DNA of 54,619 bases from JBKEHD01 sp046710445 (GCA_046710445.1 JBKEHD010000004.1:1-54619); one strand, 5' to 3'. Shown: positions 42,852 to 51,793, numbered from the stretch's first letter. The notes: a model not told the origin generated them from the letters alone. Made by a program: numbers and translations.

Positions 42852-42927
42852 ATACTTAAATATCTCGTTTATATGAGTATTGTTATATGTTAAATTACAT
42901 ATAATCTCAATAAAATTTGATTAATTT

Positions 42928-44217
42928 ATGGTAACAATGCCTCATTGGCCAAATCCATTTACAAGAAGTTTCATAGATTTGAAATTAAATAGAATTAAAA
43001 CTATTTTGGAAAGATTTGATAATCCTCAAAACAAATTGCCACCTGTGATCCATGTCGCTGGAACAAATGGAAAAGGATCTACTATAGCATTTTTAAGATA
43101 TATCTTTAATTCTGCAGGATATAAAGTCCATCAATATACATCTCCACATTTACTAAGATTTAATGAAAGAATAGTAATTTCCAACAAAGAAATATCTGAC
43201 AAACAAATCTTTGAAGTCATGGAAGAATGCCGATTGAGATCTCAAGACCTTAATTTAACATTTTATGAAGCAACAACAGTTGCAGCATTTTTAGTATTTT
43301 CTCGTTATGCAGCTGATGTAGTATTGTTAGAAACTGGTTTGGGTGGAAGGTTAGATGCTACTAATTTAGTCACATCACCATTAATGAGCATTATTACAAC
43401 CATTTCATTTGATCATATGGAATTTTTAGGTGATTCTCTTTTAGATATAGCCAAAGAAAAAGCTGGTATTATTAAAGAAAATTCACAATGTGTCATTAGC
43501 TGGCAAGAAGAAAAAATACGAAATTATTTTAAAGACACATGTAATAAATTAAATAATAAATCATATATATGCAACGAAGATTGGAATTTTCATAAAAATG
43601 AAACTGGATTTTCGTTTTTAAATTTTAGTGATAACTCATCAATAAATTTCCCATTACCAAAGCTGATTGGCATACATCAAATATTAAATGCTTCTACTGC
43701 AATTGCTGCAATTAAACAATTGGATACTAGCTACACTATTTCCGATGCCAATATAGAAGAAGGGTTATTAAAAACTTATTGGCCAGCTAGAATGGAGAAA
43801 ATAACTAAAGGAGTGTTGTATTCCTTATTACCAAATGGTAGCGAACTATTAATAGATGGCGCCCATAATACAATGGCCGCACAAATGATAGCTGCCACAA
43901 TAGATACGTTGCCAAAAATGAAAACAATATTAATCAATGGAAGAACAAGGCAAAGGGATATAAAGGGGTTTTTATTACCTTTTCGCAATAAAATTGAACA
44001 TCTCTTTGCTGTTCCAGTAGAATTTGAACCAGAAAGCGAAAATCCACAGAAAATAGAAGATGAAGCAGTAAAATTAAAAATACCAGTAACATCCTGTGCT
44101 TCAATAACAGAAGCTATACACAAATGCATTAATATCTTTCCAAATCAAAAATTTAGAATAATAATATGTGGATCACTTTATCTAATGGGTGATGTACTAA
44201 ACGCAAATAAAATATAA
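42928..44217 (+). CDS. folC: Bifunctional dihydrofolate/folylpolyglutamate synthase
   Basis: A 429-aa Mur-ligase-family enzyme that adds Glu to dihydropteroate and to folates. The P-loop is HVAGTNGKGST (about residues 42-52), followed by the typical TSPHLLRFNERI, LLETGLGGRLDATN, SFDHMEFLGDSL and LIDGAHN blocks. It implies folate synthesis or retention. tsaC follows after one base. Confidence 0.95.
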   Translation: MVTMPHWPNPFTRSFIDLKLNRIKTILERFDNPQNKLPPVIHVAGTNGKGSTIAFLRYIFNSAGYKVHQYTSPHLLRFNERIVISNKEISDKQIFEVMEECRLRSQDLNLTFYEATTVAAFLVFSRYAADVVLLETGLGGRLDATNLVTSPLMSIITTISFDHMEFLGDSLLDIAKEKAGIIKENSQCVISWQEEKIRNYFKDTCNKLNNKSYICNEDWNFHKNETGFSFLNFSDNSSINFPLPKLIGIHQILNASTAIAAIKQLDTSYTISDANIEEGLLKTYWPARMEKITKGVLYSLLPNGSELLIDGAHNTMAAQMIAATIDTLPKMKTILINGRTRQRDIKGFLLPFRNKIEHLFAVPVEFEPESENPQKIEDEAVKLKIPVTSCASITEAIHKCINIFPNQKFRIIICGSLYLMGDVLNANKI

Positions 44218-44218
44218 A

Positions 44219-44809
44219 ATGCAGCTTTATAATATAACAAAAATCGTAAATCTATTAAAGTCCGGTGGGATATTATGCATTCCAACAGATACTTTATTTG
44301 CTATTTCATGCGATGCAACAAATGAAACGGCAATAAAAAAAATATATAATATAAAGAAAAGAGAACTAAACAAACCCTTCCCAATCTTTTTTGCTGATTT
44401 TGATATGGCAAATTTTTATATGAACTTTTGTGAAAAAGAAATAGCGTTAGCAAAGAAATTTTGGCCAGGTCCTTTAACTATATTATCTAAAATAAAAACA
44501 AAATCTTTACCTGAAATTCTTATAAAAAATAATAAATTGGGTGTAAGGATTCCTAATTCAAAGTTAATACATGATATTTGTAGCTCCTTAAAAAGACCTA
44601 TTATAGCAACAAGTGCTAATATTTCAAAAGAAGAAAATATCAACGACATATCTAATATTAAAACATTATTTAACAATAAAATAGATAGCTATATCTCAGG
44701 ACCCACAACACCACACGCGACTCCCTCAACTATTATAGAAGTGCAAAACAACAAAATAAACATAATAAGAGAAGGGGCAATTAAAGAAGAGGAGCTAAAA
44801 ATAAAGTAA
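44219..44809 (+). CDS. tsaC: Threonylcarbamoyl-AMP synthase (YrdC/Sua5 family)
   Basis: A 196-aa YrdC-domain protein that makes threonylcarbamoyl-AMP for the t6A37 modification of tRNAs. Motifs: GGILCIPTDTLFAISCDATNE, KKRELNKPFPIF, WPGPLTILSK, LGVRIPNSK and ATSANIS. It lacks the extra C-terminal Sua5 domain. It is cotranscribed with folC and ends 10 nt from the convergent BON lipoprotein gene. Confidence 0.92.
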   Translation: MQLYNITKIVNLLKSGGILCIPTDTLFAISCDATNETAIKKIYNIKKRELNKPFPIFFADFDMANFYMNFCEKEIALAKKFWPGPLTILSKIKTKSLPEILIKNNKLGVRIPNSKLIHDICSSLKRPIIATSANISKEENINDISNIKTLFNNKIDSYISGPTTPHATPSTIIEVQNNKINIIREGAIKEEELKIK

Positions 44810-44819
44810 AAACAAATAT

Positions 44820-45404
44820 TTAGCCTCTCCTAATATCATCTTTAACAATAATATAATTTTTTACTTTTTTAACACCCTTTACTGAACCACAAAGCTTAAT
44901 TAAAATATCAATCTCACTCTGAGTACGTGCAATACCCATTAAATAAATTACACCACCATAAACAGAATAATCATAATTTACAGAATGCAAACTTTTATTA
45001 GTTACCAATAAAGTTTTTAGCTTGGCACTTATCCATAAATCTTTAGGGAAATTCGATACATTTTGCACACCAATATCATTAATAACTTCCTTAACACCTC
45101 TTGTAAGCCATGCTAATTTTTCAGCCTTTTCTTTCAATTCTAATGACTTAACATATCCAAATAATAAAACCCTACCCTCATATACCAAAATCTTTACAGA
45201 ATCATAAGAAGTTCCTATATGCTCTTTTGTAAACTCATGCTTTGTTTTTGCATAAATCACCTTATCATCTACCATGCCGCCCAAAGATCTCTCTTCCACA
45301 ATTGCAGCACCAGTTGCAGCAGTAGTTGCTATACCTAAAAATACGCATCCATTAATATAAAACGAACTAGCTAGCAGTAGAAAAAGTAAAATGTTTTTTT
45401 TCAT
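44820..45404 (-). CDS. BON-domain lipoprotein (DolP/YraP-like)
   Basis: A 194-aa lipoprotein with two BON domains (about residues 47-115 and 122-190 of the form starting at the Met at 45404). The signal peptide MKKNILLFLLLASSFYINGC ends in a lipobox Cys20. The frame is open 11 codons upstream, but that extension is not signal-like. DolP-type proteins sit at the outer membrane and support envelope integrity. Conserved BON blocks (VYEGRVLLFGYVKSLELKEKAE, VYGGVIYLMGIARTQSEID) are clear. Confidence 0.88.
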   Translation of the reverse strand: MKKNILLFLLLASSFYINGCVFLGIATTAATGAAIVEERSLGGMVDDKVIYAKTKHEFTKEHIGTSYDSVKILVYEGRVLLFGYVKSLELKEKAEKLAWLTRGVKEVINDIGVQNVSNFPKDLWISAKLKTLLVTNKSLHSVNYDYSVYGGVIYLMGIARTQSEIDILIKLCGSVKGVKKVKNYIIVKDDIRRG

Positions 45405-45518
45405 TTGAAAGATGTTTTTAAAAAAATTTATATACATAATAAAATAAAGTTACCGATTAAACTACCCTAGTACAGCAGAATTTAGTATATCATTTGCAAA
45501 AACATTATCAATATATAA

Positions 45519-46175
45519 TTAATTGAAACTAATTATAAATTCTGACCCCTTCCCTTCATCACTTATACAAGTTATATCACCATCCATTTTACCAATAGCT
45601 TCTTTGCAAAAACTCAACCCTATAGCATTATATGTACTCGACACATGTTTTTCAAACAAATGATTTAAAATATCAGGTTTGATACCATATCCATCATCCT
45701 TCAAATGTATTTTGTTATTTTTTATGTATATTTTTAATATTGATGTATTACCAGAATATTTAAAAAAGTTATGCAATAAATTAAAAATAATATGTCTGAA
45801 TAATATTTCTGATCCAGAAAACAAATAATCATTACTATCATCAAAAAATATACGATCCCTTTGCTCTTTATTCATGTAAAATCCTTGTATAGCTCCTCCT
45901 ATACATTTTACAACAGAATATTCTCCACAATCTTCAATGTCCTTCACATCACCTATTGCATTTAAGATAATTTGAACATCTTGCATCGCAGATTTGTTAT
46001 ACTCTCTCATTCTAGAAACATACCCTCTTATCTCATCATATTCTTTGTTATCTAATGCCATCTCTATCAATTCGAGAGACATAACATTTGTTGCTAATGG
46101 AGAAGTTACATCATGAGCAATTGATTGAGCAAATGATTCTAATGAATATTCTTTAATCTCATTTCTTTTTTTCAT
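45519..46175 (-). CDS. Histidine kinase catalytic core without sensor domain
   Basis: A 218-aa protein holding only the transmitter part of a sensor kinase. The H-box is SFAQSIAHDVTSPLATN (His21), the N-box HIIFNLLHNFFKYSG, G1 LKDDGYGIKPD and G2 NAIGLSFCKEAIGKM. The H-box style resembles the LuxN/CqsS-like quorum kinases, which normally carry an N-terminal membrane sensor; here only a separate 56-aa ORF with one hydrophobic segment precedes it, overlapping by ATGA. No response regulator is nearby. It may be a truncated, possibly still soluble kinase. Confidence 0.8.
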   Translation of the reverse strand: MKKRNEIKEYSLESFAQSIAHDVTSPLATNVMSLELIEMALDNKEYDEIRGYVSRMREYNKSAMQDVQIILNAIGDVKDIEDCGEYSVVKCIGGAIQGFYMNKEQRDRIFFDDSNDYLFSGSEILFRHIIFNLLHNFFKYSGNTSILKIYIKNNKIHLKDDGYGIKPDILNHLFEKHVSSTYNAIGLSFCKEAIGKMDGDITCISDEGKGSEFIISFN

Positions 46176-46342
46176 AATCTATACATTAAAGATGAAATGA
46201 CTTTTATAAAATACGAATTCTCTACCCCATTTACCAAAAAAATAAAAATATTAGTTGTAATTATTGCTATAGCCATAAAAGAATGAATTTTATGACACTC
46301 CATTTTAAAATCTTTATATACTATATTAAAATTTGAAAACAT
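46172..46342 (-). CDS. Small membrane ORF preceding the histidine kinase (possible sensor remnant)
   Basis: 56 codons starting MFSNFNIVYKDF, with one hydrophobic segment (MAIAIITTNIFIFLV, about residues 23-37). Its stop codon TGA overlaps the ATG of the kinase gene (ATGA), one frame away. It could be the leftover of the kinase's membrane sensor after a frameshift and deletion, or a small partner protein. No clear ribosome-binding site. Confidence 0.4.
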   Translation of the reverse strand: MFSNFNIVYKDFKMECHKIHSFMAIAIITTNIFIFLVNGVENSYFIKVISSLMYRL

Positions 46343-46518
46343 CTTATTTTATCTACCCATAAAATCATCAAAAAAAATCTCATATCCTGACAGCATCTCT
46401 TAACAGTATATCTCAATAATCAATTAAAACAATCAATTATCATCACAAATGAAGTTATTACACTAAAATACTAACTAAAAAATACAATTATACAATTATT
46501 TAGTTAAATATCATTTTT

Positions 46519-47235
46519 TTATAAATATTTCTTAAATTGAAGCTCATCTATTTCAATTAGGTCACCATCCTTCATGTTTCCCGCACTGAATTCTCCAAAT
46601 GACAACCTAATAAGCCTACTCACTTGCATATTATAATATTCAAAAACATTCCTGATTTCTCTATTTTTTCCTTCTGTTAAAATAATTTTATACCAATTAT
46701 TAGACCCCTTATTTCTAATAAACTCAACTCGTATAGACGCATATTGAACTTCCCCTATTTTCAAACCCATTTCTAGTTCATTTATCATGTTATTTGGCAT
46801 TGAACCATGCGCTTTACATAAATAAGTTCTTTTTAAATTTGTCTTAGGTAATTCCAATGTTCTTGATAATTCGCCATTGTTAGTTAGTAATATCAGACCT
46901 TCTGTTTTATAATCTAATCTTCCAACTGAGATAACCCTGCCTAATTCTTTTGGCAGCGTTTCAAATAAAGTAGTTCTTTGAAATTCATCTTTATGAGTTG
47001 TAATAACGCATTTAGGTTTGAAATATTTCCATAAACGAACTCTGTTTACTTTTTTAACCAATTTGTTTTTTACAAAAACTTCATCTTCGTCATTTATAAA
47101 GTAAACTGGTGTCTTTAAAATTGATTGATTAACTCTTACACATCCATCTAAGATCAGCCTTTCTGCTTCTCTTCTGGAGCATACCCCATGCAAAGAGAGG
47201 AATTTTGATATTCTAACTTTAGATTCTGACATAAA
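46519..47235 (-). CDS. rluB: RsuA/RluB-family pseudouridine synthase
   Basis: A 238-aa 23S/16S rRNA pseudouridine synthase. The N-terminal S4 domain (RISKFLSLHGVCSRREAERLI) is followed by the catalytic motif GRLDYKTEGLILLTNNG, whose Asp is the nucleophile. I took the start at MSESKVRIS (47235), the usual N-terminus; the frame is open 14 codons upstream. RluB rather than RsuA/RluE is inferred from the overall length and the GEVQYASIRVE-like middle. It lies downstream of pal across a probable terminator. Confidence 0.88.
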   Translation of the reverse strand, partial: FMSESKVRISKFLSLHGVCSRREAERLILDGCVRVNQSILKTPVYFINDEDEVFVKNKLVKKVNRVRLWKYFKPKCVITTHKDEFQRTTLFETLPKELGRVISVGRLDYKTEGLILLTNNGELSRTLELPKTNLKRTYLCKAHGSMPNNMINELEMGLKIGEVQYASIRVEFIRNKGSNNWYKIILTEGKNREIRNVFEYYNMQVSRLIRLSFGEFSAGNMKDGDLIEIDELQFKKYL

Positions 47236-47251
47236 TTTTTTTTGATATAAT

Positions 47252-47294
47252 AAAAAAAGACGAAAAAGAGATAACAACCCCTAATTTCGCCTCT
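47252..47294 (-). terminator. Probable rho-independent terminator after pal
   Basis: On the minus strand AGAGGCGAAA (47294-47285) pairs with TTTCGTCTTT (47265-47256), ten pairs including two G-U, around a loop of about 19 nt, and runs into seven T residues. It follows the pal stop codon by about 17 nt and lies before rluB. Confidence 0.45.
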
Positions 47295-47311
47295 AATTAT
47301 CAAAAGATAAA

Positions 47312-47785
47312 TTATCTAATAACAGTGACAACTCTTCTGTTTTGTCTATAAGCTTCTTGACTATCTCCCATTACAGCAGGTCTTTCTTTACCAAAACTAA
47401 TAACAGTCAATCTGTCTGAATTAAGGCCGTGACTTGCCAAAAATTCTTTAACACTATTTGCACGTCTTTCTCCAAGAGCAAGGTTGTATTCAACAGTACC
47501 TCGTTTATCACAATACCCTTCAAGTACAAATTTCAGATGTGAATGTTTTTTCATAAATTCAATCTGTCTTTTTAAAACTTCTTTTGCTACATCACTCAAA
47601 GAAGAACTATTTACAGCAAAAAATACTCTATCTCCAACTTTATTTTCAAGATCTTCAAATGTAGATTTTGATATAGAGTTTATATCATCACCAGAATATC
47701 CTGAATTAGAACTGCCAGAAGGCTTATGTGTACACCCAACAGCAATAAAAGATATTACGCATGCTGTGACTAGTAATTTATTCAT
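47312..47785 (-). CDS. pal: Peptidoglycan-associated lipoprotein Pal
   Basis: A 157-aa outer-membrane lipoprotein of the Tol-Pal system. The signal peptide MNKLLVTACVISFIAVGC ends in the lipobox Cys18; the C-terminal OmpA domain (about residues 50-155) has the peptidoglycan-binding block VLEGYCDKRGTVEYNLALGERRANSVKEFL. The frame is open 20 codons upstream without signal character. In most proteobacteria pal follows tolB; here it follows pdxT by only a short gap, with no tol gene in the window. Confidence 0.93.
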   Translation of the reverse strand: MNKLLVTACVISFIAVGCTHKPSGSSNSGYSGDDINSISKSTFEDLENKVGDRVFFAVNSSSLSDVAKEVLKRQIEFMKKHSHLKFVLEGYCDKRGTVEYNLALGERRANSVKEFLASHGLNSDRLTVISFGKERPAVMGDSQEAYRQNRRVVTVIR

Positions 47786-47850
47786 TATCAAACTCCTTAA
47801 ATTGAATATTATAAATATAATAATACTTTTAAATAATATGGTCAAATATT

Positions 47851-48414
47851 TTAAATTTTTATTGTATCATTGAAAATTTGATATATCTCATTATTACTAT
47901 CACGCTTATGTAATTCTGGATGAAATATTGTGCAGTATATATTGTTATATTTTACAAAAATAGGTGATTTTTTATAAGTATCTAAAATTTGAACATTTTT
48001 TCCAACATCCAATATACCAGGAGCTCTAATAAAAAATACATCACGCCCTGTATCACTTTTCATCATTCCACTTTTAAGTTGAGGTCCATAAAAATTCCTT
48101 GCTATCTTTATATCAATCAACTTCATGCCATTTACTTTTTCAGAAGTGTAATTTGATAGTAAAATTGCCCCAGCACATGTGCCTAATATAGGTTTTTTAG
48201 AAGAAGCGAATTCTATGATTTTTTCAAACATACCATTTTGTTTGCAGTAAATATACTGCACAGAACTTTCACCTCCAGGGAGTATCAAACCATCTACTTC
48301 ATATGGGAATTTAGAGTCATAATCTATGGCAACAGGGTCAAATCCTAAATCTACCAATGCCTTAATATGAAGATTTCCAGCACCTTGATATAGAAAAACT
48401 CCTATTTTTTTCAC
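47851..48414 (-). CDS. pdxT: PLP synthase glutaminase subunit PdxT
   Basis: A 187-aa class I glutamine amidotransferase that supplies ammonia to PdxS. The catalytic Cys is in PILGTCAGAILL (Cys80), the oxyanion/Gly-rich block is LILPGGESS (about 44-52), and the His/Glu pair is in IFHPELHK near the C-terminus. The start is a GTG that overlaps the pdxS stop codon (GTGA), so translation is coupled. Together with PdxS it makes pyridoxal 5'-phosphate without deoxyxylulose 5-phosphate. Confidence 0.93.
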   Translation of the reverse strand: MKKIGVFLYQGAGNLHIKALVDLGFDPVAIDYDSKFPYEVDGLILPGGESSVQYIYCKQNGMFEKIIEFASSKKPILGTCAGAILLSNYTSEKVNGMKLIDIKIARNFYGPQLKSGMMKSDTGRDVFFIRAPGILDVGKNVQILDTYKKSPIFVKYNNIYCTIFHPELHKRDSNNEIYQIFNDTIKI

Positions 48415-49223
48415 TTCATTCCTTCTCCAAGGTCTGAAGAAATTTCTGCTAATTTTTTTGGATCATTCCAGTAACTTACAGCATCTACTATAGCTTTAGC
48501 TCTTTTTTTAGGATTCGAACTTAAAAATATACCACTTCCAACGAAAACGGATTGAGCACCTAATTCCATACATAAAGCTGCATCAGCAGGTGTAGCAATA
48601 CCTCCAGCCGCAAAGAAAGGAACTGGAAGCGATTGCTTTTCTCTCACTTCATTAATCAATTCAAAGCTTACTCCATAATTTTTGGCCTTATCTCTTATTT
48701 CTGAATCATTAAGTAATTTTAATTCTTGAATCTCTTTTTTTACAGACTTCAAATGTCTTACAGCTTCTTTTATATCACCTGTCCCTGGTTCACCTTTGCA
48801 ACGTATAAGCGCCGCACCCTCATGTATTCTTCTAAGAGCTTCTCTTAAATTTTTACAACCACATACAAAAGGTATTTTAAACTTATTCTTATCTATATAA
48901 GATTCTTCATCTGCAATTGTCAAAACTTCACTTTCATCAATGCAATCTACCTCAAGAACTTCTAGAATTTTTGCCTCAGATATATGCCCTATTCTACATT
49001 TTGCCATGACAGGAATAGTTACAGCTTTTTGAATTTTTCTAATCATAGATGGGTCACTAGCTCTTGCTATCCCTCCATCTCTAATTATCAAAGCAGGGAT
49101 TCTCTCAAGAGCCATAACCGCGGATGCACCAGAGTCTTCAGCTATCTTAGCTTGCTCTTCATTCATAACATCCATGATTACTCCAGAACGTAACATATTA
49201 GTAAAAAATATCTTTTTATCCAT
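48411..49223 (-). CDS. pdxS: PLP synthase subunit PdxS
   Basis: A 270-aa (beta/alpha)8 enzyme that builds pyridoxal 5'-phosphate from ribose 5-phosphate, glyceraldehyde 3-phosphate and ammonia. The key residues are present: Asp in GVIMDV (Asp18), Lys in PVMAKCRIGH (Lys75) and Lys in IRCKGEPGTGD (Lys143). The N-terminus is slightly shorter than usual. A plausible promoter lies upstream on the minus strand (ATGCCA/TATAAT elements read as 49290-49263 with a 16-nt spacer). This pathway is uncommon in proteobacteria, which mostly use PdxA/PdxJ. Confidence 0.95.
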   Translation of the reverse strand: MDKKIFFTNMLRSGVIMDVMNEEQAKIAEDSGASAVMALERIPALIIRDGGIARASDPSMIRKIQKAVTIPVMAKCRIGHISEAKILEVLEVDCIDESEVLTIADEESYIDKNKFKIPFVCGCKNLREALRRIHEGAALIRCKGEPGTGDIKEAVRHLKSVKKEIQELKLLNDSEIRDKAKNYGVSFELINEVREKQSLPVPFFAAGGIATPADAALCMELGAQSVFVGSGIFLSSNPKKRAKAIVDAVSYWNDPKKLAEISSDLGEGMK

Positions 49224-49404
49224 GTGAAATTTATTGCTAAAAAACGATAAGAATAGGCTATCATTATATTTGCTCTAATGCAATATGCCATGCTAACGAA
49301 AAATAATAAAATTCACCTATACATTAGGCCTTATTTTTATTTCTGGATTTTATTTTTCTTTTATTATACAATGCACTCCTAAATAAAATTCTAGAATTAA
49401 TATT

Positions 49405-49680
49405 ATGGCTGTACCAAAGAGTAAGACCTCTAAATCAAGGAGGAATCACAGAAGATCCCATGATAAACTACAAAAAATTACTATATCTTATGATTCTGTG
49501 ACTGGTGAACCAAAATTACCTCACCACATTTCTCTTAAAGATGGTTATTATCGTGGTAAACAAATTATCAAAATAAAACAAAAAGATCAAAAAGAGGATC
49601 AAAAAGAGGATCAAAAAGAGGATCAAAAAGAATCAGAAGTAACACCAAAGACAAAAGATACTTCAGAAGCAAACAAATAG
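49405..49680 (+). CDS. rpmF: Ribosomal protein bL32 with repetitive C-terminal tail
   Basis: The first 57 or so residues are a normal bL32 (MAVPKSKTSKSRRNHRRSHD, KLPHHISLKDGYYRGKQI). The protein then continues for about 30 residues as a hydrophilic tail with a KEDQ repeat, making 91 aa in all, against roughly 60 in most bacteria. The tail is encoded by a 12-bp tandem repeat. rpmF is followed by plsX and fabH, the common alphaproteobacterial order. Confidence 0.95.
   Translation: MAVPKSKTSKSRRNHRRSHDKLQKITISYDSVTGEPKLPHHISLKDGYYRGKQIIKIKQKDQKEDQKEDQKEDQKESEVTPKTKDTSEANK
49585..49632 (+). repeat. 12-bp tandem repeat in rpmF
   Basis: Four tandem copies of gatcaaaaagag (49585, 49597, 49609, 49621); the last differs only at its final base. 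The repeat encodes DQKE units in the tail of bL32. The near-perfect copies suggest recent slippage. Confidence 0.9.
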
Positions 49681-49693
49681 TAAAAATAAAAGC

Positions 49694-50773
49694 ATGTCTA
49701 AAATTGTTATCAGTATAGATGCAATGGGAGGGGCCAATGCTCCAAATTCAGTGATAGAAGCCATAAGTATATTTTTAACACGAAGAGATGATGTTTTTTT
49801 TGAAATATATGGGATAAAATCACTGATATTACCAAAAATAATCGAATACAATATAGAAAAAGATAGCTATAAGTTACTAGATTGCCCCACAACCATATCA
49901 GATGAAGATAAACCTTTGGATGCCTGGAGAAAAGGAAAAGACTCTAGTATGAAAAAATCTATTGATGCTGTCAAAAACGGCTCAGCACATGCAGCTGTCT
50001 CATCTGGAAACACTGGGGCATTAATGTTGATGTCAAAGATGATTTTAGATACTTTAGAAGAAGTCAAAAGACCCGCTATCGCTGGTATATTCCCCTGTTT
50101 AAAGAACGAAAAAGCAGTAATTCTAGATATGGGAGCAAATATAGAATGTGATTACGTTAATTTATTTCACTTCGCCTTAATGGGAAGTTGCTTTGCAAAG
50201 ACTCTACTAAACAAAAAAAATCCTAGGATAGGAATTTTAAATATAGGCACAGAGTCAACAAAAGGAAGAGAGTTAGAACAAAAAACATATGAAATATTAG
50301 AAAAATCTGGATTAAATTTCATTGGATTTATAGAAGCTCATGAAATAGTTGAAGGAAAAGCTGATGTTGTTGTTACCGATGGATTTTGTGGAAATATATT
50401 TTTAAAATCTTCCGAAGGAACTGCAAACGCATGTGTACAATTAGTAAAAGAATCTATTTCAAATGGAAATTGGTTTATTAAATTATGCGCAAAACCAATA
50501 AAGCCATATCTACAAAAAGCTTTTGAGGTAATTGACCCCAATAAAAACAATGGCGCTATGTTTATCGGATTGAATGGAGTTGTAGTAAAAAGCCATGGAT
50601 CATCTATTACAGAAGGTGTGGTTAACGCCATCGAAAAAGCTTATCAATTACATAAGAACGATATAAATAAAAAAATTCTAGAAGAAATACATAATTTCGA
50701 AGAAGTGGGCATAGGCCTAAATTTTGTTGATAAAATAAAAAAAACCTCAGCAAAAATCTTGGGTATGAACTAA
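49694..50773 (+). CDS. plsX: Phosphate acyltransferase PlsX
   Basis: A 359-aa enzyme that makes acyl-phosphate from acyl-ACP for phospholipid synthesis. Blocks seen: ISIDAMGGANAPNSVIEA, AAVSSGNTGALM, RPAIAGIFP, LDMGANIECD, NIGTESTKGREL and the C-terminal GSSITEGVVNAIEKA. It is in an operon with rpmF and fabH. Confidence 0.96.
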   Translation: MSKIVISIDAMGGANAPNSVIEAISIFLTRRDDVFFEIYGIKSLILPKIIEYNIEKDSYKLLDCPTTISDEDKPLDAWRKGKDSSMKKSIDAVKNGSAHAAVSSGNTGALMLMSKMILDTLEEVKRPAIAGIFPCLKNEKAVILDMGANIECDYVNLFHFALMGSCFAKTLLNKKNPRIGILNIGTESTKGRELEQKTYEILEKSGLNFIGFIEAHEIVEGKADVVVTDGFCGNIFLKSSEGTANACVQLVKESISNGNWFIKLCAKPIKPYLQKAFEVIDPNKNNGAMFIGLNGVVVKSHGSSITEGVVNAIEKAYQLHKNDINKKILEEIHNFEEVGIGLNFVDKIKKTSAKILGMN

Positions 50774-50774
50774 A

Positions 50775-51737
50775 ATGATATTTTCCAAAATAGCCGCTGT
50801 GGGAAGTTATTTGCCAAAACGCGTCATGACAAATGACGAATTACCATCTACACTCGATACCTCTGATCATTGGATAAGAACCAGAACTGGAATAACAAAA
50901 AGATATATCGCAGAAGATAACCAATTTACATCAGACCTGGGTGCAAATGCTCTAATAAACGCATTAAGCACATCAAATATAAGTGAACAAGAGTTGGACG
51001 GTATAATTGTCGCAACCACAACACCAGATCTCGTATTCCCATCAACAGCTGTAAAAATCCAAGAAAAGATAAATTTACTAAAGGGATTCGCTTTTGATAT
51101 TCAAGCAGTTTGCTCAGGATTTATATATGCACTTTGCGTAGCAGATTCAATGATAAAAAGTGGACAAGCAAAAAAAATCGCAGTTATAGGCGCAGAAACA
51201 ATGTCTAGAATTTTAGATTGGACCGATAGAGACACATGCGTATTATTTGGAGATGGTGCAGGAGCTGTAATATTAGAAAAACAAGAGTCTGAAATCAACA
51301 ATGGCGTGTTAGACATAGATTTATTCTCAGATGGTAGGTATATAGATTTATTAAAAGTTGATGGAGGTGTCTCCAAAGGAAATCTCGACAGTAAAATGAC
51401 CATGAATGGTAGAGAGGTATTTAAACATGCCGTTACAAAAATGACATACTTGATTAAAAATACTTTGGATAAAAATAACTTCTCCATAAAAGATTTAGAT
51501 TGGATGATATTACATCAAGCCAATAATAGAATAATTCAAGCTGTTAGAGAAAAATTGTCTATAGAAGAAAACAAAGCTGTTTCAACTGTAGAACATCACG
51601 CCAATACATCCGCAGCATCCATACCATTAGCATTAGACAGCTATATAAAGAACGAAAAAATCAAAAGGGGTGATTTAATAGCAATGGCTTCTATAGGAGG
51701 TGGCATGACATGGGGCAGTGCTTTAATAAGATATTAA
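50775..51737 (+). CDS. fabH: 3-oxoacyl-ACP synthase III FabH
   Basis: A 320-aa condensing enzyme that starts fatty-acid elongation from acetyl-CoA and malonyl-ACP. The catalytic triad is visible: Cys in DIQAVCSGFIYAL (about 112), His in WMILHQANNRII and Asn in EHHANTSAASIP. It begins one base after the plsX stop. The ihfA gene that often follows in alphaproteobacteria is absent. Confidence 0.97.
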   Translation: MIFSKIAAVGSYLPKRVMTNDELPSTLDTSDHWIRTRTGITKRYIAEDNQFTSDLGANALINALSTSNISEQELDGIIVATTTPDLVFPSTAVKIQEKINLLKGFAFDIQAVCSGFIYALCVADSMIKSGQAKKIAVIGAETMSRILDWTDRDTCVLFGDGAGAVILEKQESEINNGVLDIDLFSDGRYIDLLKVDGGVSKGNLDSKMTMNGREVFKHAVTKMTYLIKNTLDKNNFSIKDLDWMILHQANNRIIQAVREKLSIEENKAVSTVEHHANTSAASIPLALDSYIKNEKIKRGDLIAMASIGGGMTWGSALIRY

Positions 51738-51750
51738 AAATAAGTAACAT

Positions 51751-51793
51751 ATAAGTCAAAAATACTTGACTTATGTAATTAACTATATAGAAT
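51751..51793 (+). promoter_or_regulatory. Promoter with inverted repeat upstream of rpsM
   Basis: TTGACT (51766-51771), a 16-nt spacer and TAGAAT (51788-51793) form a good sigma-70 promoter about 40 nt upstream of the rpsM GTG. A perfect 9-bp inverted repeat (ATAAGTCAA 51751-51759 and TTGACTTAT 51766-51774, 6-nt loop) includes the whole -35 element. The same hairpin lies 14 nt after the fabH stop, so it might also act on fabH transcript ends, though no T-run follows. Confidence 0.55.

Noticed and set aside
45438..45518. BON lipoprotein and histidine kinase in the same frame as a split gene
   Set aside because: Unrelated families, each with its own start; the lipoprotein has a lipobox signal peptide.
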